This document shows positions 1 to 5,505 of a stretch of DNA of 5,505 nucleotides, piece after piece (position 1 is the first letter of the stretch; every line of letters begins with the position of its first letter). The notes below the pieces were generated by a model. The model was given only the letters and a program-made list of their open reading frames with translations. It had not been told where the DNA came from and did not search any database. A program made the translations under genes and the position numbers. This DNA is from Thermoplasmata archaeon (GTDB lineage Archaea; Thermoplasmatota; SW-10-69-26): assembly GCA_003561665.1 (NCBI GenBank), contig PWVY01000247.1:1-5505 (forward strand), written 5' to 3'.

Positions 1-921
1 AAGAAAACGCTGGCCGCCATCCGGAAGAACGCTTCCTTGCTGCGGAAAATATCGGCTGAAAGGATCAGGGATGAGCTGGTCAAGACGATCATGAGCCATC
101 GGGCGGCCGAAGGCGTTGAATTGTTCCAGCGGGTCGGTTTACTGGAATACATCATCCCGGAACTGGAAAAGAGCCGCCGGGTCGACCAGAACAAGCATCA
201 CATCTATGATGTCTACGAGCATTCGATCCGCAGCCTTCGCTTTGCGGCCGAGCAAGGTTTCAACTTGCACGTGCGGCTGGCCGCCTTGCTCCATGATATC
301 GGCAAGCCGGAGACCAAGGAAGGGCAAGGAGAAGAGGCCACCTTCTACAACCACGAAGTGGTTGGAGCAGCCATGGCCAAGAAGATCATGCGCCGATTGA
401 AGTTTCCCAATCAGGATGTCGACAAGGTGGTCAAGCTGGTGCGCTATCACCTTTTCTATTATAATGTGGACGAGGTCGGCGAATCCTCGGTCCGAAAACT
501 GATCCGTCAGGTCGGCTTGGAGGATATGCCCGACCTGATCAAGGTTCGGATGGCCGACCGGATCGGCTCCGGGGTGCCCAAGGCCAAGCCTTATAAACTG
601 AGGCATTTGGAATATATGATCGAAAAGCTGGCCCGCGATCCGATCTCAACCGAAATGTTGGCGGTGAACGGCCACGATATCATGAAGCTTTTGGGCATCG
701 AGCCCGGGCCCCGGGTCGGGCACATCCTGGCCGTTCTGCTGGAACAGGTGCTGGATGACCCGAAAAACAACAAGAAGGAAATCCTGGAACCGGAGGTGGA
801 GCGGATGGGCGCTCTGTCGGAACAAGAATTGGCGGAACAGGCCGGCCGGGCCAAGCAGGAGATCGAGAAGGTCAGGCAAGAAGAGGACCTTTCGATCAGA
901 GAAAGATTCCATGTCAAGTAA
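1..921 (+). CDS. cca: CCA-adding tRNA nucleotidyltransferase / poly(A) polymerase family protein, C-terminal part (5' truncated by window)
   Basis: The reading frame is open from base 1 to the TAA at 919-921, giving 306 visible residues. The N-terminal nucleotidyltransferase domain lies upstream of the window, so a TTG at base 37 is not the real start. The visible part begins in the RNA-binding region, with SAERIRDEL at residues 18-26, a signature of the CCA/PcnB family. An HD domain follows, with HHIYDVYEH (66-74), HD at 98-99 in LLHDIGKP, H118, H150 and D186 as likely metal ligands. Next comes the family C-terminal motif around GHDIMKLLGIEPGPRVG (224-240), then a charged, probably helical tail (about 255-306). 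The family adds or repairs the 3' CCA of tRNAs in the cytoplasm, and the HD domain often adds phosphohydrolase activity. The gene runs straight into a tRNA lacking CCA, which suits this role. The split between CCA-adding and poly(A) polymerase activity cannot be decided without the catalytic domain. Confidence 0.87.
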   Translation, partial: KKTLAAIRKNASLLRKISAERIRDELVKTIMSHRAAEGVELFQRVGLLEYIIPELEKSRRVDQNKHHIYDVYEHSIRSLRFAAEQGFNLHVRLAALLHDIGKPETKEGQGEEATFYNHEVVGAAMAKKIMRRLKFPNQDVDKVVKLVRYHLFYYNVDEVGESSVRKLIRQVGLEDMPDLIKVRMADRIGSGVPKAKPYKLRHLEYMIEKLARDPISTEMLAVNGHDIMKLLGIEPGPRVGHILAVLLEQVLDDPKNNKKEILEPEVERMGALSEQELAEQAGRAKQEIEKVRQEEDLSIRERFHVK

Positions 922-992
922 CGGGGTATGGTGTAGTGGCAGCACGGGGCCTTCGGGTGGCTCTGGCCCGAGTTCGAATCTCGGTACCCCGA
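922..992 (+). tRNA. tRNA-Pro (anticodon CGG)
   Basis: A 71-nt cloverleaf folds completely. The acceptor stem is CGGGGTA (922-928) with TACCCCG (985-991). The D stem is GTGT/GCAC (931-934/942-945) with GG in the loop at 938-939. The anticodon stem is GGGCC/GGCTC (947-951/959-963) with one G-T pair and loop TTCGGGT, so the anticodon CGG is at 954-956. The variable loop is 4 nt. The T stem is CCGAG/CTCGG (968-972/980-984) with loop TTCGAAT. The C1-G72 pair, A73 and G37 are known features of bacterial tRNA-Pro and support the identity. It should read CCG codons. The 3' end continues CAATTG, so CCA is not encoded and must be added after transcription. The first base directly follows the stop codon of the upstream gene, so the tRNA must be cut out of a longer transcript or started from a promoter inside that gene. 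Confidence 0.93.
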
Positions 993-1012
993 CAATTGTT
1001 TGATCATGATCT

Positions 1013-1654
1013 ATGGATAACAGCAAGAATGCCATAGCGAAGAGATCATTCTGGGCGATGCTTGCCCTGGGGTGTTTGGTCTTGGGCTGGCTTTGGCTCC
1101 GCCCTTCGACTCCCTACCGTTTGGCCTACTGCCGGACAATGGCTCCTTATGCGGCGGCCTTTCAACATTTGGGCCAAGTGGAGATGGTCAGTTTGAGCAC
1201 CTCCCAAGAAGTATTGGAACACCTTAAGGCGGGATTGATCGATGTCGGCCTGGTCAGTCGCCGGGCCCGCAGCGACGAGGTCGATCCTCGGCTCAAAGAA
1301 AGGATCGTTCGGGAAAGCTATGCTCTGGTCGGGGGTCTCGGCCGGCCCATCCATGTCAGTGATCTTTTCCGAACGAGGATCCATACCTATCTAAGTCGGG
1401 AGAAGGTGGAGCGGATCTTGCCCTACCATCCGGCGGTGGTCTATCACGCCGACAAGGAACAGGCCATTGCTCAGGGCTGGCAGGAGTTGGTTCTGATCGA
1501 TTGGCGGGATTACCAGGATGAGCCGCTGATCATGCCGATGGTCAGCCCGACCGAGAGAATGGGCCAATTCAGGGATCCTTTCGTCTATTATTATCCCGCC
1601 CGGTTCAGCCGATTATTGGACAAGGTCGATTTCAGTGAATCCGGGGCTGATTGA
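1013..1654 (+). CDS. Membrane-anchored hypothetical protein, possible periplasmic substrate-binding-like fold
   Basis: I do not recognise this 213-residue protein with confidence. It has a short basic N-terminus, one hydrophobic segment at about residues 13-29, then a soluble domain that should face outside the membrane. The stretch STSQEVLEHLKAGLIDVGLV (62-81) followed by SRRAR, and a later YALVGG (103-108), weakly recall type-2 periplasmic substrate-binding proteins such as phosphate-binding PstS-like domains. The protein is shorter than a usual binding protein of 250 or more residues. An in-frame TGA at 1007-1009 rules out a longer N-terminus, and ATG 1013 is the only start giving the whole N-terminus (M16, at 1058, is the next). 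No Shine-Dalgarno sequence is visible. It lies 20 nt after the tRNA and 13 nt before the preferred ATPase start, so it is probably co-transcribed with the ATPase and could serve the same transport process. That last point is inference only. Confidence 0.8.
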   Translation: MDNSKNAIAKRSFWAMLALGCLVLGWLWLRPSTPYRLAYCRTMAPYAAAFQHLGQVEMVSLSTSQEVLEHLKAGLIDVGLVSRRARSDEVDPRLKERIVRESYALVGGLGRPIHVSDLFRTRIHTYLSREKVERILPYHPAVVYHADKEQAIAQGWQELVLIDWRDYQDEPLIMPMVSPTERMGQFRDPFVYYYPARFSRLLDKVDFSESGAD

Positions 1655-1667
1655 TCTCTTCGCAAAG

Positions 1668-4349
1668 ATGAAGAAGACCGCCTGGCACAATTTAAAAACG
1701 GCCGAGGCCTTGGCCAAGCTGCGCACCCAGCTATCGGGTTTGTCGCCGAAAGAGGCCGAAAGAAGGATGGCCAAGTTCGGCCCCAACAAGTTGCCCGAGG
1801 CCAAGCCGGACAGCTTGTTGGAGATATTCTTCCGCCAGTTCCAGAGCCCCCTGATCTATGTTCTGCTCGGGGCGAGCCTGATCTTTTTCATCCTGGACGA
1901 TCATATCGATGCTTTGATCGTCCTGTTCGTGCTGGTCTTCAACGCCATTATCGGAACCGTCCAGGAAGGCAAGGCCCAGAATACCCTGAATGCCTTGAAG
2001 AAGTTCGTTGAGACCAATACCACGGTCATTCGGGAAGGCCGGGAGTTGATCGTTCCCGACTGGGAGGTGGTGCCCGGCGACATCATCGTCTTGCAAGAAG
2101 GAGAAAAGGTGCCGGCCGATGCTCGGGTGGTCGAGGCCAACCAGCTCCGATTGGATGAAGCGGCCCTGACCGGCAAATCCCAGCCGGTCCACAAAGACCA
2201 GGTTGCCTTGAAGGGGCAGCCGACGGTGGCCGACCAGGTCAACATGGTCTTCAAGGGCACTTATGTCCTGACCGGAAGCGGCTTGGCCGTGATAACGACC
2301 ACCGGGATGGAGACGGCCATCGGTCAGATCTCTCAGAAGATCGTGGCCATCGACACCGAATCTCCGCTGAAAGGCAATATCAAACGCTTGTCCCGGCTGA
2401 TCATTCTGGTCTTTATCGCTTCAGCCGCTTATCTTTTCGGCCATGCTTGGCTGACCGGCCGTGATCTATTGGAATCGTTCGAGGCCATCGTGGCCATGGC
2501 GGTCTCGATCATCCCCGAAGGGTTGCCGATCGTGATCACCCTGGTCTTGGCGGCCGGAGTTTGGCGGATGGGCAAGCGCAATGCCTTGGTGAAGAGGCTT
2601 CAGGCGGTCGAGGCCTTGGGCGAAGCGCGGGTGGCGGCCATCGACAAGACCGGGACCATCACCAAGAATGAACTGGTAGTGCGCGAACTCTATGTTGGAG
2701 GGCGTTTCTTCCGGGTCAGCGGGGTCGGCTACCAGCCCCAAGGGCGGGTGCTGATCAACAATCGGCCGGCCGGATTTGAGGAGTGGCCGGAACTGTTGAG
2801 AGTGGGCCAAGCCTCGGCTTTCGCCGGTTCGGCCCGCTTGGCCTACATCGAGGATGAGGATCGTTGGCGGATCGCCGGCGATCCCACGGAAGCCGCTCTG
2901 CAGGTTCTGGGGCGCAAAATGGGCCTGGAAAGAGATGATGTTTTAAGATCAAAACCGATCATCCAAAAGATACCTTTTGATTATCAGGTCAAGTATCAGG
3001 CGGTGGTCTTTCAAGAAGGCCGGAATAAAATGTTGGCCGTGGTCGGAGCCCCGGAGTCGATCCTGGCGCTCGCTACCGGCTGGCGGCGGGACGGCCGGCG
3101 ACTGCAGATGACCGAGGCCCGCCGAAAAGAGCTGGCCCAAATCTTTGAGAACATGGCCAAGGACGGATTGAGGGTTCTGGCCTTTGCCGAAAAGAAGGTC
3201 GGGGGCAAGATCGACCCGACCAAGATGCCCAAGCTTGATTTTCTCGGCTTCTGCGGAATGAGGGACGCTTTGAGGCCGGAAGCGGCCCGGGCGGTCAGGA
3301 AGCTCCAGGCGGCCGGCCTCCGGGTGGCCATGATCACCGGTGATTATGAGGCGGCGGCCCGGGCGGTGGCCCGGGAAGCGAATATCTTCCTGGAGGGCGA
3401 CGAATCGCTCAGCGGAGAGGATATCGATCGGATGGGCGAACAAGAACTGGAAAGCAAACTGGCCCGGGTGAGCGTTTTTGCCCGGGTCACGCCGGAACAT
3501 AAACTTCGGATCATCCAGGCCTACCGGCGCCGCCGGGAGATCGTGGCCATGACCGGCGATGGGGTCAACGACGCCCCTTCCTTGGTGGCGGCCGATCTGG
3601 GAGTGGCCATGGGCCGGCTGGGCACCGAGGTGGCCAAAGAAGCGGCCGACATCGTTCTGCTTGATGACAATCTGGAGAGCGTGGTGGCGGCGGTAGAAGA
3701 AGGAAGGGGCATCTATCAGACCATCAAAAGAGTGGTGCTTTACCTGTTTGCCACTTCTTCCGGAGAACTGCTCTTGATCGCCACCGCTTTCTTCTTGCGG
3801 CTGCCCCTGCCCTTGTTGGCCGCCCAGATCATTTGGCTGAATGTGGTCACCGATGGGTTCCTGGATGTGGCCTTGGCCTTTGAACCCAAACCGGCCGGCC
3901 TTTTAAAGGCCCGCCTGGAAAAGGCCCGGGCCTATATCGTGGACGGAGCAATGGCCTTTCGTATCCTGATCATGGCTCTGCCGATGATGATCGGGACCAT
4001 CTGGCTGTTCGAGCAGTATTTGGTGTTCGACCTGGAAAAGGCCCGGACCGTGGCCTTGACAGCCATGGCCGCCTTCCAATGGTTCAATGCCTGGAACTGC
4101 CGCAGTTGGGACAGGTCCGTTTTCCAGATCAATCCTTTCAGCAATCGTTTCCTGTTGGCCGCCTTGGCCATAGTGGTCTCGCTCCAGGTGTTGGTGGTCT
4201 ACCATCCCTGGATGCAGTTCGTCTTTCGCACCACGGCCCTGACCGCTCGAGAATGGTTGCTGGCCCTGGGAGTGGCGGCCATCATCCTGGTGCCGGAAGA
4301 GATCAGGAAGTTCTGGGTTCGGCGCCGGGAAGAAAAGACCGCCCCTTGA
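1668..4349 (+). CDS. Cation-translocating P-type ATPase, P2-like (HAD-IC family), with altered TGES and KGAPE motifs
   Basis: This is a full-length inner-membrane ion pump of 893 aa, driven by ATP through an aspartyl-phosphate. Domains in order: a cation-ATPase N-domain (WHNL near residue 6, then GLSPKEAERRMAKFGPNKL), M1-M2, an actuator domain, M3-M4 with PEGLP (283-287), a P domain with DKTGT (D326 phosphorylated), an N domain with DPTE (405-408) and GAPE (460-463), TGD (557-559), TGDGVNDAP (629-637), then M5-M10. E284, E700 in M5 and N725/D729 in M6 match cation-binding positions of P2 pumps, but the M5 Asn of SERCA is Ser here. The ion (Ca, Na/K, Mg or other) cannot be assigned. The actuator loop reads TGKS, with K170 where Glu is expected, and KGAPE reads VGAPE (V459). 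ATG 1668 is chosen because family members start close to the WHxL motif. An in-frame GTG at 1635, with AAGG 9 nt upstream, would add 11 residues and overlap the previous gene by 20 nt. Confidence 0.95.
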   Translation: MKKTAWHNLKTAEALAKLRTQLSGLSPKEAERRMAKFGPNKLPEAKPDSLLEIFFRQFQSPLIYVLLGASLIFFILDDHIDALIVLFVLVFNAIIGTVQEGKAQNTLNALKKFVETNTTVIREGRELIVPDWEVVPGDIIVLQEGEKVPADARVVEANQLRLDEAALTGKSQPVHKDQVALKGQPTVADQVNMVFKGTYVLTGSGLAVITTTGMETAIGQISQKIVAIDTESPLKGNIKRLSRLIILVFIASAAYLFGHAWLTGRDLLESFEAIVAMAVSIIPEGLPIVITLVLAAGVWRMGKRNALVKRLQAVEALGEARVAAIDKTGTITKNELVVRELYVGGRFFRVSGVGYQPQGRVLINNRPAGFEEWPELLRVGQASAFAGSARLAYIEDEDRWRIAGDPTEAALQVLGRKMGLERDDVLRSKPIIQKIPFDYQVKYQAVVFQEGRNKMLAVVGAPESILALATGWRRDGRRLQMTEARRKELAQIFENMAKDGLRVLAFAEKKVGGKIDPTKMPKLDFLGFCGMRDALRPEAARAVRKLQAAGLRVAMITGDYEAAARAVAREANIFLEGDESLSGEDIDRMGEQELESKLARVSVFARVTPEHKLRIIQAYRRRREIVAMTGDGVNDAPSLVAADLGVAMGRLGTEVAKEAADIVLLDDNLESVVAAVEEGRGIYQTIKRVVLYLFATSSGELLLIATAFFLRLPLPLLAAQIIWLNVVTDGFLDVALAFEPKPAGLLKARLEKARAYIVDGAMAFRILIMALPMMIGTIWLFEQYLVFDLEKARTVALTAMAAFQWFNAWNCRSWDRSVFQINPFSNRFLLAALAIVVSLQVLVVYHPWMQFVFRTTALTAREWLLALGVAAIILVPEEIRKFWVRRREEKTAP

Positions 4350-4359
4350 AGGCGGTCTT
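4335..4359. terminator. Shared hairpin between convergent genes, likely bidirectional terminator
   Basis: AAGACCGCC (4335-4343) pairs perfectly with GGCGGTCTT (4351-4359) across a 7-nt loop. The ATPase stop codon (4347-4349) is inside the loop, so the left arm encodes the last residues of the pump. The minus-strand stop codon (4363-4361) lies just beyond the right arm. Read on the minus strand, the stem runs into TCTTTTCTT, a reasonable U-rich tail. On the plus strand the tail is only TCTTGTT, which is weaker. It probably ends transcription of both units, more efficiently for the minus strand. Confidence 0.72.
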
Positions 4360-4360
4360 G

Positions 4361-4789
4361 TTAAAGTCGGGCAAGAGGGTCGGGACACCCCGTTTCCAGG
4401 CAACGCTGGATGGCTTCAAGCATCTCCGAGGCGATCTCCGGATCGAAGCCGATGAAATGGTCCGGCCCGATGAAGGTGATAGGAGTGCCGGAAGGCCTTT
4501 CCAGGCCGTAGCTTTGGGCCAGGCGCATCAGTAGCTCCCGATTCTCCTGATCGAACTGGGATTCGTGATCATATATCCTAAGGCCGGGCAGCCGGGGGCC
4601 GATCTCGTCCAGGAACTCTTGCTGTTCCTGGCAGAAAGGACAGCCGGCCGACCAGAAGAAACGGAGAACGGCCGGATCATCCGGAGGGACTTCCGGTCTT
4701 TGGGGGCGAGTTCGCCCGGACCATAATCCCGAGGACAGAAGCCCGACCACCAATAATCCGATCACCAAAGGGCTGAGAATCTTCTTCAT
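4361..4789 (-). CDS. Membrane-anchored thioredoxin/glutaredoxin-like protein with CPFC active site
   Basis: A 142-aa protein with an N-terminal signal or anchor segment (about residues 4-24, after MKK), a short Pro-rich linker, then a small thioredoxin-fold domain. The active site is C50-P-F-C53 in FFWSAGCPFC. The likely cis-proline is P103 in SGTPITFIG, followed by the FIGFD strand-turn. Two further cysteines, C130 and C135, lie near the C-terminus. The domain is expected outside the membrane, passing electrons to or from thiols in exported proteins or cofactors. The ATG overlaps the upstream stop as ATGA (4789-4786), indicating coupled translation with the DsbD/CcdA-like membrane protein. 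A purine-rich GAAGAAGAA lies at 4799-4791, one base before the start, too close to be a classical ribosome site. Whether it reduces, oxidises or isomerises disulfides cannot be told. The CPFC dipeptide does not settle this. Confidence 0.85.
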   Translation of the reverse strand: MKKILSPLVIGLLVVGLLSSGLWSGRTRPQRPEVPPDDPAVLRFFWSAGCPFCQEQQEFLDEIGPRLPGLRIYDHESQFDQENRELLMRLAQSYGLERPSGTPITFIGPDHFIGFDPEIASEMLEAIQRCLETGCPDPLARL

Positions 4790-5505
4790 GTTCTTCTTCG
4801 GGGAAACAAGACCATGATCAGCAAGGCCGCCACCAGGCTTCCGCCGAAAAGGGTGACCGAGCCGGCCAGGGTGTTGAGCGCTTCCAAGTCCAGGATCAAG
4901 GCCGAGGCCAGGGCCAGAATGACTATCCCGCCGATCAACTTCAGGGCCTGTTCCTTGCTCTGGTTGAGCTTGGCCTTCTCCAGGGCAAAGACGATGGAAA
5001 GGAAGATGATCACTTCGTCGGCCAGGTAGATCAACAAATAGACCATCAACAACAACAGGAACATCAATAGGCTGACCTCATAACGGGCCATGATATTGGC
5101 CCAGACCATGGGAAGCGAGAAGGTCAGGGGGAATTCCAGCAAGGTGATCCCCAGGGCGACTATGGCCGTTCCGCTGACCAGGGTGCTGATCCCGTTCCGG
5201 GGATCCATCACCTGAAGGATCCTTTGTTTGATCCGGGACTGGCGCTTGGGGGTGACCACGGTAGCGTCGGTCTTTTTTCGGAAGTAATCATGGATGTTCA
5301 ACAGGGCGAAGACGGCGGCCACCACGCCCACGATGATGCGGATCAATCCTTGCCCCCAGTGGGCGAAGAAGTTGAGCAAGCCGACCATCATCAATCCGTA
5401 GACCAGTCCGACCACGGCAAAATAGACCAGGCCGACGATCAGGGCCTTCTTCCTGGAGCCGGCGGCAGTGACGATGCCCAGCAGAAAGACCAGCCCCCAA
5501 AGAGA
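4786..5505 (-). CDS. Multi-spanning membrane protein, DsbD/CcdA-like (thiol-disulfide transporter type), 5' end outside window
   Basis: The frame is open from the window edge (5505) to TGA at 4788-4786, giving 239 visible residues. The GTG at 5415 is internal, because the 30 residues before it (SLWGLVFLLG...SRKKALIVGL) continue the same membrane pattern. Several hydrophobic segments are visible at about residues 2-15, 21-46, 53-72, 106-130, 143-175, 189-206 and 212-235, with a basic loop at about 75-97 that should be cytoplasmic. The SRKKALIVG turn, the ITLLEF...SLP segment (120-132) and the LADEVIIF segment (161-168) resemble small DsbD/CcdA-like proteins, which carry electrons across the membrane to a thioredoxin-like partner. 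That partner is encoded directly downstream with a 4-nt overlap. Oddly, no cysteine is visible, and residue 127 is Leu where relatives have Cys. The first redox Cys would lie upstream of the window. Family assignment is from remembered motif similarity. Confidence 0.75.
   Translation of the reverse strand, partial: SLWGLVFLLGIVTAAGSRKKALIVGLVYFAVVGLVYGLMMVGLLNFFAHWGQGLIRIIVGVVAAVFALLNIHDYFRKKTDATVVTPKRQSRIKQRILQVMDPRNGISTLVSGTAIVALGITLLEFPLTFSLPMVWANIMARYEVSLLMFLLLLMVYLLIYLADEVIIFLSIVFALEKAKLNQSKEQALKLIGGIVILALASALILDLEALNTLAGSVTLFGGSLVAALLIMVLFPRRRT

Noticed and set aside
139..606. Long open frame on the minus strand opposite the cca gene, and similar ones opposite the ATPase.
   Set aside because: Their products look like low-complexity shadow translations (His, Gln, Pro and Asp rich), with no domain motif. 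The opposite strand encodes clear conserved proteins.
947..963. GC-rich anticodon arm read as a possible transcription terminator after the cca gene.
   Set aside because: It is fully explained by the tRNA fold and is not followed by a T-run.
1002..1011. Perfect 10-bp palindrome GATCATGATC just before the start of the 213-aa gene, a possible operator.
   Set aside because: It is short, there is no promoter nearby, and GATC is common throughout the window, so chance explains it.
1058..1075. Possible lipobox (LALGC, Cys at residue 21) in the 213-aa protein.
   Set aside because: The hydrophobic segment continues well past the Cys (LVLGWLWL), which fits a membrane anchor better than a cleaved lipoprotein signal.
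3283..3375. Repeated GCGGCCCGGGCGGT-like stretches within the ATPase gene.
   Set aside because: They encode the similar peptides EAARAV and AAARAV with the same favoured codons. There is no sign of a true DNA repeat.
4079..4534. Plus-strand open frame of 151 codons spanning the convergent junction.
   Set aside because: It overlaps both the ATPase C-terminus and the thioredoxin gene in other frames and has no recognisable motif.
5288..5500. Alternative minus-strand frame of 70 codons in the membrane-protein gene.
   Set aside because: It is Arg/Gly-rich shadow sequence. The membrane-protein frame runs unbroken through the same region to the window edge.

Overview
The window looks like bacterial chromosome. 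It is compact and a little over half G+C by eye, with no insertion sequence, phage gene, CRISPR array or rRNA visible. Nearly every base is coding. Gaps between genes are 0 to 20 nt, except where adjacent genes overlap. The lineage cannot be fixed from the sequence. A tRNA gene without an encoded CCA, tight packing, weak Shine-Dalgarno signals and the style of the thioredoxin/membrane-protein pair would fit an uncultivated lineage such as Patescibacteria (CPR). This is a low-confidence inference.

Plus strand, 1-4349, reads like one co-directional unit. It opens with the C-terminal part of a CCA-adding tRNA nucleotidyltransferase / poly(A) polymerase-type protein, of which the HD domain is visible and the catalytic domain lies outside the window. 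A tRNA-Pro(CGG) gene follows with no spacer after the stop codon, and it lacks the encoded CCA tail that this enzyme family adds. After 20 nt comes an unrecognised 213-aa membrane-anchored protein with faint resemblance to periplasmic substrate-binding folds. Then comes a full-length P2-like cation-transporting P-type ATPase. The ATPase keeps its phosphorylation and hinge motifs, but has Lys where the near-invariant Glu of the TGES dephosphorylation loop should be, and Val in place of the Lys of KGAPE.

Minus strand, 5505-4361, is a convergent two-gene unit. A multi-spanning membrane protein of the DsbD/CcdA-like type, cut by the window edge, overlaps by 4 nt (ATGA) a membrane-anchored thioredoxin/glutaredoxin-like protein with a CPFC active site. 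The pair looks like a transmembrane thiol-disulfide relay. However, the visible part of the membrane protein has no cysteine, including at the position where relatives carry a redox Cys.

The two units meet at a perfect 9-bp hairpin (4335-4359) that contains the ATPase stop codon in its loop and probably ends transcription from both sides.

The most unusual points are the altered ATPase motifs, the Cys-less redox-type membrane protein beside an intact thioredoxin partner, the zero-spacer junction of cca with a CCA-less tRNA, and strong over-representation of GATC. No clearly new multi-gene system could be demonstrated.
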